A program made the translations under genes and the position numbers. A stretch of DNA of 64,000 nt, from assembly GCA_903813345.2 (NCBI GenBank), contig CAIIXF020000004.1:28955985-29019984 (forward strand). The letters run 5' to 3'. The stretch is from Owenia fusiformis (Eukaryota > Annelida > Polychaeta > Sabellida > Oweniidae). Shown piece after piece: positions 22,541 through 34,261 of this stretch. The notes beneath the pieces are model-generated. The model had not been told where the DNA came from. It made no database searches and saw nothing but the letters and a program-made list of their open reading frames with translations. Position 1 is the stretch's first letter. Every line of letters begins with the position of its first letter.

Positions 22541-23090
22541 TGTAGGCACTTAAACGTAAAAAGTATGACTTAGATGATGATTGTCTTAAATATGGTTGAC
22601 TAAATTACCTTCTTAACAAAGGTGGAAGAAAATTGTTTTAAGACAAATAATAACAATTGTTCAAATGCAGGTGACATATTCAAATTGCTAATGCATATTC
22701 TTTTACTCTTTTCTTAATCTTGATGTGAAATAAACGTAATCTGGCTAAGTACTTCTGGTGTAATCAAGTTGATTGATTAAAGTAAAAAAACGGAAAAAGA
22801 ATTCCACTCGATACTGTTGTAGGCACTTAAATGTAAAAAGCATGAATTAGATGATGATTGTCTTAAATATGGTTGACTAGATTACCTTCTTAACAAAGGT
22901 GGAAGAAAATTGTTTTAAGACAAATAATAACAATTGTTCAAATGCAAGTGACATATTCAAATTGCTAATGCATATTCTTTTACTCTTTTCTTAATCTTGA
23001 TGTGAAATAAACGTAATCTGGCTAAGTACTTCTGGTGTAATCAAGTTGATTGATTAAAGTAAAAAACGGAAAAGGAATTCCACTCGATAT
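22541..23090. repeat. 277-bp tandem duplication
   Basis: The block from tgtaggcacttaaa at 22541 to ccactcgatac recurs from 22818, nearly unchanged (more than 95 percent by eye). The second copy runs to about 23090, where the gypsy RT fragment follows within 55 bases. Confidence 0.9.
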
Positions 23091-23143
23091 CAACAGTATC
23101 TTGTAAGCCCTTCATTTGGACTCACTTTGGGAACCCCTTTATG

Positions 23144-24595
23144 TTAACTCGTCCATGTGTAGATTTTCGACGACTCAATGAGGTAACAATAAAAGATTTG
23201 TATCCACTACCCTTGATAGATGATTGTTTGTCTGCCCTCGGCGACAAGATCGATAGAAAGGAGTGCGTATTTTCAACAATGGATCTTCAGTCTGGGTTTT
23301 GGCAAATTGCTGTAAAACCGTGCGATAGACCGAAAACTGCGTTTGTTAATCGCCATGGTTTATTGGAATATATCTCGATGCCATTTGGGTTATGCAATGC
23401 CTTGTCAACTATGCAGAGATGTCTAGAAATCATTCTTCGTGATCACCTTTGGCAGGATGTCCTGGTTTTTATGGATGACATAATAATAAGCTCCCCCACA
23501 AAGTCTGAACACATAGAGAAACTGAGTCAAGTTTTGACCTCCAATGAGAAGGCTGGACTGAAAATCAAGCCCAGTAAAACTGATCTGTTTAAATCTGGGA
23601 TTTTCTGGGATTCAAAGTCACAAGAGAAGGCATCATGCCAAATGAAGACAAAATACGTATCATCAAAGAGCATCATGTACCTAAAAATGTCTCTGTACTT
23701 CGGAGCTTTCTGGGAATATGCTCTCATTATCGACGGTTCGTGAAAGGATTTGCTAATCGGGCAAGCCCTCTGAATAGTTTGCTTCAAGCTGGGAAATCAT
23801 TTTTATGAACTCAAGCCTGTCAAGATGCTTTTTAGGACATGAAGTCAGCCTTCACTTGCAATGAAGTAATGGTTTTTCCCCCCAAAATCATGGTACCTAT
23901 ATATTAGACTGTGATGCCAGTGACACAGGAATAGGTGGCGCCTTGAACCAGTTACAGAAGTGACCCGATACTGAAAAGGAGGTTGAAAAGCCAATCCATT
24001 TTGCGAGCAAATCACTCACAAAAACACAGCGTCGATACTGCACAACTAGAAAGGAACTGCTCAGTGTAGTTACCTTTATTCTGCACTTTAAACATTATCT
24101 TCTGGGAAGAGAGTTCATTGTGCGAACTGACCATGCAGGCCTCACATGGTTGATGAGATTTCGAAATCCTGACTATCAGATATGTAGATGGATAGAGGCC
24201 TTAGCACCTTATAACTTTCGTATACAATTTCGTAAAGGCAAAAAGCATTCAAATGCGGATATGCTGCCTAGGGTTCCCTGTGACCCTATTGAATGTGACT
24301 GTTATGATGGAACAACACCCTTTAGTGAGCTCCCCTGTGTAGGCTGTAAGGAATGTGAGAAGAAACATAAATTTTGGTCCACTTTTTTAGAGGACACAGA
24401 CGATACCTTGCCACTTACTTCTATAAGGAACATCAAAGTAAGCCAAGAAGATGTAGCTGGACATTCACATCATGCACACTTAGCTAATGGAATTATCAGC
24501 TGGCTTATCTTCCAAATGGTAGATCTTTTTCGATTCATGGCCCACTGTTTACTAATGATGATCTGCCTGGTTGCTAATATGACACCTGTCAAGTA
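23144..24595 (+). pseudogene. Ty3/gypsy reverse transcriptase and RNase H (broken)
   Basis: Reverse transcriptase motifs run in order: CVDFRRLNEVTIKDLYPLP, FSTMDLQSGFWQIAV, EYISMPFGLCNA and the catalytic VLVFMDDIIISS. The frame then changes near 23600 and again before HYRRFVKGFANRASPLNSLL (about 23720-23780), and stops follow. RNase H is seen at 23900-24290: LDCDASDTGIGGAL, RKELLSVV, IVRTDHAGLTWL and HSNADMLPR, so the acidic residues are largely kept. The start is cut inside the polymerase fingers and nothing of gag or protease precedes it. After about 24560 the similarity ends, and the integrase core is missing; an integrase C-terminus reappears at 26944. Confidence 0.9.
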
Positions 24596-24736
24596 GACAA
24601 CTGGTAAACTGTCAACAATTGTTTGGAGTGTGAAAGAGAACCCTCCAGATCACATTGGTAATGTGATAAGGTCTCCTGAGGATCCTGGTTTGCAATTTGA
24701 TGAACCTTTAAACAGGAGAAAAACAGTGATTCAAAA

Positions 24737-24943
24737 TCAAAAGGAAAGACCTTCTGCAGAGGTTTTTAATAGTGCCTTCTCTATTGCATCTGTATTAGTT
24801 GCTAAACTGAATCTGCTCAGTCTGTGTTTTACTTCACCAAGCTTGTTATAAAGCCTCTGCTTAATGGAATCATCTCCTGGAAGTTCAACTTTGAATGATG
24901 CTGATTTCCTTTAAACTTTTTTATTTGCTGATGGTTGAGACAT
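24737..24943 (-). pseudogene. Unidentified antisense coding-like fragment, one in-frame stop
   Basis: On the minus strand an ATG at 24943 opens MSQPSANKKV, then a stop, then a frame that reads RKSASFKVELPGDD and VKHRLSRFSLATNTDAIEKA to a TGA at 24737-24739. The composition is coding-like but no family is recognised. Confidence 0.25.
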
Positions 24944-25540
24944 GATGTAGTTGCTTAGAGAACTGACATATGAAAGTAAAGGGAGGGAGATACATTCAGT
25001 CATAAGTGATTTACCATTTGAACATTATAAAGGATGGTTCAAATTTTCTCACTGAAAGTTGGTGTACATGTTCAAGTCATGTACTTTATGATTGATATAG
25101 GTTAGAAACCAGAACATCCTGGGCTGGGGTGTCTCCCTGAATAATTTCTTTCAACAACCCCACAGTATTACTCAACCTCTCCTGATGTAGAACATTTGTC
25201 TTGGCTCTGGTTGTCCTTGTTTGCTTTCATTTCCTTGGATGAAAGGGACATTAAAATCTCCAGACATACTCTTGATTTGGGGATTGTTGGAAACTTGTCA
25301 GGGTTTCAAGAATTCCGAAGAATTGGCTCATACCATGATCAATAATCAATTAAGCAAATTTATGAGAAGTTCCCTATAAACTTCCACTGAACTTCTAAAC
25401 CTGCTTCAACTCCTGTTTTCAAGAAGATCCCAATTATGTAGATATTCAAAACAACTTGTAGTCAGTCATAAGACATGGCAACAAATCATAGTATCCAATC
25501 ATTTTGGTTAGATAAAAGACAAAAAAGGCAATACAAGAAC
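24944..25540. other. Unassigned DNA
   Basis: No supported feature. Confidence 0.4.
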
Positions 25541-25542
25541 TT

Positions 25543-26037
25543 TTCAAGATTAGAAAATGGGAACTGAAAGAAGCTTCTGTAGAGGATGTTTTTTGCCAAG
25601 CAACAGGCCAGGATGTTTCCCCATCAGCCCCTCCCCCGAGTAATAGCCCCCCAGATGGTGAACCTGATGACGAACCATCGAGTAGCGAGGATGAAGGCGA
25701 TTCTAGATGTATCCACTGTTTGCAGGATCCATGCATTACACATGAAACAATGCAACAATGCTGGTGGCCCACAGTCAATGCCATACCCCCATCTTGACAA
25801 TTCATCACTTCGAAAAACACATTACAAGAACTTTTGGGGAATGATATGAAACAAGGGTCTATGGATGAAGAACACATACAAGAGGCGTAAAGCATTAGCA
25901 CTACGACAACATCCACATTTCCGTCACTTTCTGTATCACAGGAGAGAACTTATTCCAAGTTGTGTTATAGACATTGTTCGTAGCTTGTACCCCAACCCAC
26001 AGAATGTGCCTTATATGGGACATAAGTGGGAATAGGA
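25543..26037 (+). pseudogene. Conserved multi-copy invertebrate domain (YMGHKW family), frameshifted
   Basis: One frame encodes an acidic, Pro/Ser-rich lead (SAPPPSNSPPDGEPDDEPSS) and CIHCLQDPCITHE. A second frame carries NSSLRKTHYKNFWGMI and, after a stop, KRRKALALRQHPHFRHFLYH, RRELIPSCVIDIVRSLYPNP and YMGHKWE. The pattern 'C..C..DPC ... R...Y..FW ... R...P.CV...VR...PNP....YMGH.W' is one I know from many hypothetical proteins in aquatic invertebrates. Its function is unknown; the cysteines may bind zinc. The 156-codon minus-strand frame over the same DNA is an antisense shadow. Confidence 0.5.
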
Positions 26038-26538
26038 CTAGATCATCTCATCAAATACAACATTCACAGCAGTTTAAGGGCTACCACCTCTTACAAAAGA
26101 GTTTATGAATATTTTTATATCAAACCAATAAGCATATCATGACAAAAATACTACTTCTATGATGCTACTCACTTTGCAAGAGATTTGCGAGTTCACACAA
26201 TAGATATTGATTGAACCAACTATGTTATAATAATGGACTACTTGTGATTATATGGATAGTTATACTTTGAATAAAGAAACTATTACTGAGATGGTCATTG
26301 ATCATTATACAGTATATTAAAGTTAAATGAATTCCCTGTTATCTTCCATCTAATAGGCATCCTTCAAGATATAAAACCCCGCCAAATAACATGTGCATAG
26401 CTCATTATGCCCAGTAAACACTACAGTTATCTATATAAGGAAAGTGAGCCCATCTGTGATAGGCTAGTTCTTAATGTGTAATTATGTAATTTTTATCAGC
26501 TATCTTTAAGGAGGTCTTTAAGGAGGTTTGCAGGTTAC
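26038..26538. other. Unassigned DNA
   Basis: No gene. A small tandem duplication 'tctttaaggagg' lies at about 26503-26525, next to the poly(T) end of the LINE fragment. Confidence 0.4.
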
Positions 26539-26906
26539 TTTTTTTTTTAATCATTTTATTTAACCTAGAAGGTAACAGTGTACAAGTACCATTATAACCC
26601 TCTAGGGTTCTACAATATATATATTACAAATAGCATGTAAACTTAAATAAAACTTAAATAAATATGTCAGATGAATCTCTGGGTGTGTTCAATGAACTTC
26701 TGTACGTGAGTAAAAATAGTTAAATTATCGTTGACGGATATGGCATCACTGCCATGTATAAGTAATTGGATTTTTGAATGTTTTGCTAAGTTCCGGTAGT
26801 TCCCAGTGTTCCCAATATCTCTCACTAGGGTGGCACGAGACACATAGCTGACTCTATCATGTCCCCGGAAATGATGTCGGACAATCAACTTGACCGGGAC
26901 ATCCAT
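26539..26906 (-). mobile_element. LINE 3' end (antisense), with poly(A) tail
   Basis: Read on the minus strand, a 79-codon frame (ATG 26906) encodes VSRATLVRDIGNTGNYRNLA, then LLIHGSDAISVNDN and THVQKFIEHTQRF. This resembles the C-terminal tail of non-LTR retrotransposon reverse transcriptases. It is followed by about 100 bases of UTR, an AATAAA (26555-26560 on plus) and ten A residues (26539-26548 on plus). Such a 5'-truncated, poly(A)-tailed piece is typical of target-primed insertion. It separates the two halves of the second gypsy element. Confidence 0.55.
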
Positions 26907-26943
26907 TTGAATCTTTTAACAATGAGCTACAGATGCTGTAAAC

Positions 26944-27567
26944 ATATACAAACAAATTAGACCCCTAACATGTATGCTCAGCCAGGAAATACACCTTCCA
27001 GAAGCCTTGATTATGGGAGTACACCTGAGACTCCAGCGAATGAGACAGAGTATGTTAAAGGAGAGAATGGACACCATTTCCACTCTTGTGCGAACCCATC
27101 TCAATACAGCTTTGGACAGACAAAAGAAGGAATATGATACCCGAATTCCCCTGAACACCTATCAACCAGGTGATTTTGTTTATGTTAGAGACATAACCAG
27201 GAAAGTAGGTTTAAGTCCAAAACATAAGCCATGGCGGGGACCATACATGTATGTTGTAAAGAAATACAGCGACCTGCTTTTCCTTTTAAAGGGCTCACCA
27301 AAATCCAAGCCCAAGGTATGGCATCATGACCAAATCAAGCCATATGAAGCAAATGATATTCCTGACACTATGCTGAAACTGTCACAGAAGATAAAACCTG
27401 GGGAGGTGAAATTTCAAGATTATGCTCCTTTAAAAGAAGCAACATTGGACGATAAAAGTAAGAAATCAAATGTTCCAGAATCCATTCCCTTACCTAATAT
27501 GCCAGTATCAAGGCAAAGCACAGACAGACAAGACAGACCAAGAAGCCTGAACAATTTGAGACTATAA
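26944..27567 (+). pseudogene. Gypsy integrase C-terminal region
   Basis: The frame reads MLSQEIHLPEALIMG, the end of the integrase core, then TALDRQKKEYDTR, then the chromo-like C-terminal module YQPGDFVYVRDITRKVGLSP with KPWRGPYMYVVKKYSDLLF and VWHHDQIKPYE. The GPY motif and the final 'H.D..KPY' are hallmarks. The tail is Ser/Pro/Lys-rich and ends at TAA 27565-27567. A stop lies just before the first ATG. It probably belongs to the same insertion as the RT-RNase H at 23144-24595, split by later insertions; the catalytic integrase core is not present. Confidence 0.8.
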
Positions 27568-27597
27568 TAACCCATTAATTAGTGTAGTTTAGAGTAG

Positions 27598-27770
27598 ATC
27601 AGATTCAGATAAGTGTGCCAACCACTGGGTGAGGAAAACTATTAATCTGTCAACACTTTCCTTGCTGCCTGAGTTTCTACTTTGGGATGTAATGTTAAGC
27701 ATCAGATAAGTGTGCTAACCGCTGGGTGAGGAAAACTATTAATCTGTCAATACTTTTCTTACTGCTTGAG
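27598..27770. repeat. Direct repeat pair of about 70 bp, spacing 102 bp
   Basis: 'cagataagtgtgccaaccac' to 'ctgagttt' near 27606-27674 recurs near 27705-27771. Confidence 0.75.
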
Positions 27771-28176
27771 TTTTTTGAAGAAAATCATAAATCTCATGAC
27801 ATGACATACTGAACTTTTAAACTTATATTTGATGGAACAAGTTGTTCCTTGACCATATCTTCAAAAATTGTCGACTAGTTGATAAGTACAGTATATTGGT
27901 GCTACCAGAGGTTCCTTACAACAAATCTTCAATTAAATATAATAACATTTATAAATATACATTACAAGAAGAAATGTCTTGGAATTTGGTGCCTATTGAA
28001 CTTGAAGGCTACTAAGTTACCCTAGGGGAGTATTCCACCGAAAGATGGACTCAGCTTGACTACCAGTCTTGAACAGAAGGAACATTTTATCCTGAAAGGG
28101 GGGATATCCCAGATTTCCCAGCTGAACCAGATGATGTAAGGTTTACTCCGCCCCCTGGCATCATGGACAGATAGGA

Positions 28177-28380
28177 ATGAACCCAGTGTTGATGGCATTA
28201 TCATCAAATAAGGAAACTTGCATATTTTGTAACAAAATTACCAGTAAGAACAGTTGTATGAGACATTTCAAGGTACATTTACCTTGGTATTTCCAAAAGT
28301 TACATCTGCCAAATATCCTTCAAATCTATCGCGGAACTTCAATAGCATCAAGTTCATACCTTCGGGCACTTGTACACTGA
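28177..28380 (+). pseudogene. C2H2-like zinc finger fragment with HLPWY motif
   Basis: The frame encodes ETCIFCNKITSKNSCMRHFK followed by VHLPWYF. A CxxC...H...HLPWY finger occurs in gag-like proteins linked to tyrosine-recombinase elements, a memory-based comparison. The rest of the frame looks random. The second finger at 34401-34559 may be from a related element. Confidence 0.35.
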
Positions 28381-28699
28381 ATCGTGTGAAACGGATATTG
28401 TAAGAATACGGGACGATTACTTCAAAAAGGAACTATTTCAATTCAAAATTTCAGACAATCTAAAATCAAAACTTCTATTTTCGGACCGTCTAACACCTTT
28501 AAAGAATACTAAAGACATGGAGAACTATGACAATGTAAACTCCAATGTGTCATACAACATGGGACTTAAATGTTTCTGAGGCCCCAACTACACCAAGGAT
28601 AAATGGCGAGGCTAATTTAACAAAAAAAAGATACTGGAAGTGCAGGAGTCGTTGAACATCGCATTAGCGCTATGGAGAGAATTTGCTGGCCCGTCTAGA

Positions 28700-29025
28700 T
28701 GCTCTGGCCTTAGGCCAACGTGAATTGAAAAACTGTACAGTCATCAGAGCGAGCCATCAACTCATTTAGCAAACAAATTTGCCAGGTCGTCCAAGCGGAT
28801 ATTCAGAAGGTACTGGGGCACCTCAAGCAAATGAAGAATGAATTAGATGGTGGCCAAGGACAAATGGATAGACAAACTGTGCAAGCAGTTGGCCACTTGG
28901 CCACTAATGCCTGTGCTTTATTCAATGATATGCAAAAGAAAAGCACCCTAAACCCACCTCCACCATTTCTAATGCAGTATACAAATATTCAACCCACAGG
29001 ATCTGGTGATCAACAAAGACAATAA
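28700..29025 (+). pseudogene. Unidentified gag-like fragment
   Basis: An open frame covers VVQADIQKVLGHLKQMKNEL, TVQAVGHLATNACALFNDMQ and a Pro-rich end. The Gln/Lys-rich helical composition suits a gag-like or coiled-coil protein, but there is no diagnostic motif. A second unassigned 98-codon frame follows at 29211-29507. Confidence 0.25.
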
Positions 29026-29714
29026 TCAGGCAGCAATGGATATTTCGTCATTTCATATCTTTTCTGAACTATTTAATATTATCAGGAGATAATTTAGACT
29101 GAGAAGGGCGGCGTGTTGGGACATTTTTGTCATAAACAAACCTCATATCTTGACTTAAATAGTTTAATATCAGATGTCAGAGGATCAGAGGGCAAAGCTG
29201 AGAACAGAGAATGATCTCTCAAGATAAAGAATCAGTGCAGAGTAGCTCAGCGATCCAGCAAGCGATAGATAAGATGCTGGTCTTTGGAATATGCAAAAGA
29301 AAGTCAATAACAACAAACTTTGTGGAGGAAATTGGGACTCTGATAGAGCTTTGGATGAGGAGTGTGGATGTGCCAGTGAAACACCCAGAGTTGTACCAAG
29401 TACACTATCTGGTAGAAAAGAGGAGTAAAATGGACATCATTCCACTCAACCCTTGGGACTGTAATAACAAAAATGTTAGTAAAAAGGGTAAACATCAATT
29501 TGAATAATTATAATCACATAACTTCATCACTCTACAAAGAGTTATTTCAAATTTATGATATTCAAACATTACAAAGGAAGAGTTATTAAAAATGGATTTG
29601 CTGAAAAATCACTAGCTGGTAAGTTACTGCAAGAGGCTGGAAGATGGACATGTAGCCTACTTATCATTCAATTGATTCTGTAACATATGTAGTTGTAGCG
29701 ACGATCTTTTACAG

Positions 29715-30128
29715 GTATATGAGACTGCTAGGCGCCATATCAGCATTGCCAGTGATCATCAGAAGAACTATGATGTTAAAGTTAATTTCCAGGGTTTCCA
29801 GGAAGGTGATGCTGTGTGGCTGCACATTCCTGCTGTTAAAGTGGGATGTACGCCTAAGCTCAGCAACAAGTGGCACGGTCCTTTTAAAATTGCTAGGAAA
29901 GTGTCGGATTTGCTATATGAGGTTCAGCTGGAAAGGGGTAAGTTATCAGTGGTTCATTATAACCGCCTGAAGCCTTACCATGGTTCAGCGGAGCCACCCT
30001 CTATTGCAGATAAGCCGGTGGAAGTGCCTGTTGCAGTGGATCAGCCCTGTAGGGAAGTTCTGGAGGCACCCTCTGTGGCAGATGAGAACTTTCCCCCTCC
30101 CTCTAGACGTGTTAGGAAAAAAACCTAG
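29715..30128 (+). pseudogene. Gypsy integrase C-terminal module, third element
   Basis: The frame is open from 29715: ARRHISIASDHQKNYDV, then GDAVWLHIPAVKVG, then the GPY/F module LSNKWHGPFKIARKVSDLLY and SVVHYNRLKPYHG, followed by a Pro-rich tail. It stops at 30126-30128 inside a run of seven A residues. Just past it the next frame continues with a PSWLEGYELY-type ending like that of the first gypsy element, so a one-base expansion of the A-run explains the stop. An AG with a short pyrimidine tract (ttttacag) immediately precedes the frame, either chance or an exon border. Confidence 0.75.
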
Positions 30129-30413
30129 CTGGCTAGAAGGATATGAGCTGTACTGATTTTCATTCATGTATAGCTGTTCTCTTTATACTTCCAGGAGTGC
30201 AAGTGCAAACTGTCGTTTACAAAGGAGTTTAGATGAGAAGGCCTGAATGTCTACAATAGACATCTAGTACTTTAGCATATTTTATGCTGTTGATTTCTGG
30301 ATCATAAACATGTATTATATATTATATATATTCAGTCCTCTGGTAGGGCCTACATTTATTAGTATGCTATATTACTCCGTATTGATATATTTTTGGTGTC
30401 TGATGTTTTACAG

Positions 30414-30554
30414 GAACCATCAAAGAAAAGAGAGTCGGTGGACGACAGATTAGACAAGCTTGAGAAAGCACCTAAGATTGATGTGGTGAAAGCACCTAAG
30501 ATTGATGTGGTGAAAGCACCTAAGATTGATGTGGTTAAAACACTTACTCGCAAG
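30414..30554 (+). CDS. Internal exon with three KAPKIDVV repeats
   Basis: It is bordered by acceptor tgttttacag and donor CAAG|GTGAGA, is 141 bases (47 codons) long and phase 0 at both ends. It encodes EPSKKRESVDDRLDKLE, then KAPKIDVV three times from a perfect or near-perfect 24-bp tandem repeat, then KTLTRK. The charged, repetitive sequence suggests a disordered or scaffold segment. Partner exons are not certain: a charged frame ending at a GTATGA donor (30896) and the exon-like segment at 32177-32258 are candidates. Confidence 0.5.
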
Positions 30555-30896
30555 GTGAGACATCTATGTTTAGCTTTGCACACGGCAGTTCATCTCATAT
30601 TGGCTAAATTAATTCACTTCATAAAGATGTACCTACCACTTTGTATAAATTATAAATTCACCTGATGCCAAAGAGAAAGCTCAAGTGGAACAGTCTCTGG
30701 GTACCAAAGAAAATGACTAGTGCAGATTCAGACCAATCAATGGATGATCAAAGTGGCCACGTAAAATCAATTGCAAATAGTCATAGAACCATTGAGCAAC
30801 CAACAACCTGCACAAAAAGATAACATACCAGAAAATTCTGACATCAAATCTGATAAAGAAATATCGTTCAAAACGTCTGAAAACAAAGCTAAAGGT

Positions 30897-32176
30897 ATGA
30901 CAACAGGAGCTTTTTTCTTTTGAATACCACTTGGCATGCACATGCCAAAACAAACAAAAATGTGGGATCATTTGTTAATTGATTTTGCTTCCTTACTTCA
31001 AAAATAAATCACAAAAAAGAATCAGAATTTGATTTAAGATTTAAGCAATCTAACTTAGTCTCTTCAATAGATGAAAAGGTGACCTGCTTTCATATATTCA
31101 CTATAATTCATTGTGCTCAATATACTAAATATGCAATCCCTCAAAACCTAAACAGCAATCTCAGAGCAATGACATAACAAGAGGTTTCTGCTATAAATAC
31201 AACTCTCCTAAGTATTGCCAGAGAATAAAAAACGCATGTTCCATCCTTATTGTCATAAATACAACTCAGCCCCACATCTTGGAGTGAAATTTTTCAAGAA
31301 TTTTTGAGGACAGCCTCAGTTAAACCACCAATCCTCAGATGACACACAACAAAAAAGCACAGTCCCTAATACAACTTCTGCTAAATAACATCAATTTATA
31401 GTCAATTTACCATAAAACTTATTGTTTCCCAATAGGTTTGATATAAGCTCTAATCAACAACCATGTACTGGATAAAGCATAAGAATGAGATTTTATAAGA
31501 AATAATACAAAGGCCTGAGGTTATTATTTCTTATCAAATCAAATTGGAATGCTTTATCTTACTTAAATCACACACATTCTTATTACAGGTAAATGGTATA
31601 TTGCAGGTAAATGGTCAATGATCTAATCTGGAAAATTTTATTTCTTCTGTGTTGACTATACAAACTGTGAATTTTGCAAACTTCAACCAGGCTTCAACCT
31701 GGCTCTTATTGGTTAAACTTTGTTGTAACAACAAAAAGAGTTGATTGCATTGACCTCATGAGTGTGAGTTGATGTAAGTGACTGAGTGGGCTCTAATTAG
31801 TCTAGCTGTCAGTGCACTACAGGTGACTGTCCAGTCCAGAACATTGAATTTGAATACAGCAGAATATTTGTAAGTAAGATAAGATCAATGATGTAGATAG
31901 CAATGAAAATTGATAAATTGTTTTATTCTAAAGAATGCACAGTAACAAGAGAAGGGTACATGTATTTTGTATATTGTTTTTAGGGAATGAAATCTATCAA
32001 AAACTGTCAATGGTCATTTATGTCTCACTTGTTTTTGATAGCTTGCCAAGTGTACATTCTTTAAAAACAATAAAAAAAATAATGCACTTTCCTTTTAATA
32101 CAGTATACATGTATGGAACATATGCAGGAAACATGATCAGAACCCTAAATATGCACAAGTTAATCTCGAAGTGCAG
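30897..32176. other. Unassigned, probably intronic DNA
   Basis: No motif-bearing frame or repeat is seen. Confidence 0.35.
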
Positions 32177-32258
32177 GTAAAAGCTAATGTCAAGAGCACA
32201 AAGAAGGAAAAGCATATCGCTACTACTTGGATGGATGGCTTCAAGAATTTCTTTTCAC
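32177..32258 (+). CDS. Candidate internal exon
   Basis: It lies between an AG (gaagtgcag) and a consensus donor (GTAAGT at 32259). It encodes VKANVKSTKKEKHIATTWMD and FKNFFS. Lysine-rich, no domain recognised. Support is splice signals and open frame only; the upstream tract is weak. Confidence 0.25.
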
Positions 32259-32329
32259 GTAAGTGACCAAAGAATATGATTTTTCATGGCAGAAGTTATA
32301 CCATTGCAACGCAACAGTAATTTACTTAC

Positions 32330-32680
32330 ACAACATGGATATGTATTGACGACACTGACACAGTATGGAATGTGTTTTGTACATGCATGGCTGGCCTCAT
32401 GCAGACAAATAACCTCATGTACTGTCTGCTTTTCCATGTGGAAGCACTAGTTCGTAGTGGGTACACAGATGTAGCATGCACATCCCAGCTCAACCAATGG
32501 GATCAACCAAAACTAAAACATGGCATACCTAAAGAATTTTCATAAATAAACTTTAAACAGGAGAAATTTGGCAAAGCCAACAGCCGCCCATTTCTTGATA
32601 AATGAAGAAAATTGTACAATCCCCTAACCTCCACAGAGGATAGGAAACTGAAAGAGAATGATGAATGCTTTAGACAATAA
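32330..32680 (+). pseudogene. SWIM-type zinc finger fragment
   Basis: The frame encodes DDTDTVWNVFCTCMAGLM, LLFHVEALVRSGYTDVACTS and then NQWDQPKLKHGIPKEFS before a TAA at 32543. SWIM fingers read 'CxC...CxH'; here CTCMAGL is kept, but the later Cys-x-His is lost (MYCLLFHV). The trailing 'ACTS....W..P' is typical of SWIM proteins linked to YqaJ-type recombinases in invertebrates. The same frame goes on with stops at 32603 and 32678. It is a dead fragment. Confidence 0.5.
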
Positions 32681-33370
32681 CATGAAACATGAATATATTT
32701 ACAATATATGTTTGAGCAGCACACTTAAGGCAAAGTTTTTTTTAAGAAAATAACTATTTTTAAGAGATTATTCACGCATGATGTTACACATGCACCATTG
32801 TTTCAAATTTTGCATATCAATGTTTTAGGCTCAAAGTTTCTTCATATAGTTTGGGGATAATTCTCTAGTTCATATTTGTCAAGTGATAATATTTAATGGT
32901 TTTATATATTTGACAATTTTGGCCTAATTAGGGCATCTTCATCTTCATGAATGAATTTGACTAGTTGACAATACTGGCATTAATTTAATGAAATGTTAAA
33001 TGAAAACATTCACATATAAACATTTAAGGTCTACTTATGACCTGAAAAATAACAAATGAGGACAATCTTGCGCAAAGTGTTTGTTTGATTTGTTAAGCAT
33101 TGTTTAAAAGAAGCTTTTAAAATGTACATACAGGTCCTCATGACCCGCCCTCACGTCAATCATCCAGATGGATGAACATGATTTTATGTGTCGCACTTAT
33201 TACTGTATCTGTTCTGTTCTAATGAATCTAGCAACCAGTGAACATCAATATTTCTCTATAACTATTACATACCATGCCTTCAACATGATAGCTCTAAAAA
33301 GACAAATAATAGTGAACTCAAAGAGAAAGTAGAGACTTTACTAAGGCGGTCAACATCTTGGTTGACAAAC
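32681..33370. other. Unassigned DNA
   Basis: Nothing recognised. Confidence 0.4.
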
Positions 33371-33371
33371 T

Positions 33372-33905
33372 AGAGGCCCCTTCAGCACTATTGATCCAGC
33401 TGAAACCTGCACCCTTGTCATCGACGGCGAGGAATCCGGAACAGGGCATTCTTTTTCTACTACAATCGTACAAGGTTTGGGCGAGAAAGGTATTTATCGG
33501 AACGATATCCCCATGATTGGTGTGATTTCTCCAAGTGTAAAAAGGGCCATTCTCTCGGGAAAGTACATCAACTTGGCTCGTCTCCTAATACCGTATTATG
33601 AGATATCGAAGGCCCCGTCCTTGGATGCAGAGGCGGTTAATATGGATAATGACCCAAAGCTAAAACCCACTTTACAATAGCGGGATTCATCACGGCCTTT
33701 GAGAAGTACAAGCGAATAATGTTAGCCACTTACCCCTCCTGCGCTGACAAACTTATTCAATACATGTACAATATACTGGATGAACATATTACAAACGGAG
33801 CCATATTTTACGAATACCACAAATTATTCACGGGGAGAGCCTGTGCTGCTTGGACAAATCATCAAGTCAAGATAGACTGGGGCGAAGTGGACACCCGCTT
33901 ACTTT
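33372..33905 (+). pseudogene. Gag-like / recombinase-associated fragment, one frame change
   Basis: The first frame (to 33680) encodes QGLGEKGIYRNDIPMIGVIS and AILSGKYINLARLLIPYYE. The second frame (from about 33665) encodes AGFITAFEKYKRIMLATYPS, then DEHITNGAIFYEYHKLFTGR and DWGEVDTRLL, ending at TAG. The layout 'I..G.Y..L..LL ... W..AF..Y......YP ... Y...FR ... W...D..L' matches gag-like proteins that sit beside tyrosine recombinases in invertebrate genomes. A one-base shift near 33660-33676 breaks it. The antisense recombinase fragment at 61668-62012 could be from the same kind of element. Confidence 0.45.
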
Positions 33906-34261
33906 AGCTTGTCCTTTGTGCAAAACATGTCAATGTTGGCAATGTTAAAACATCGCATTCCGAGCCGAAACGTGGTAAACAAAACATAGGTAGACAAGGC
34001 AGGATGGTGATTTACTCGGGAAAACACTGCACCAAACAACTGATTGCTTCCCTTTGCCAGATGATCAACAGCAATTACTCCGCTTACACCCCTTGATCAC
34101 ATACTAATTTCAATGATTGCCACCTCGGCTTGTATATGCCTTGAGCTTGTGTGTATCACTTAATCAAGAGACTGCCCTTGTTCAAATAGACTGAATTTGA
34201 GGGTCAAATACTCATAGCACCCCCGTTTAATGTTATTCAGTATATCAATGTTAAATTTATG

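Noticed and set aside
25446-25916. 156-codon minus-strand open frame
   Set aside because: The opposite strand carries the recognisable CIHCLQDPC and FW blocks; the minus frame is an antisense shadow.
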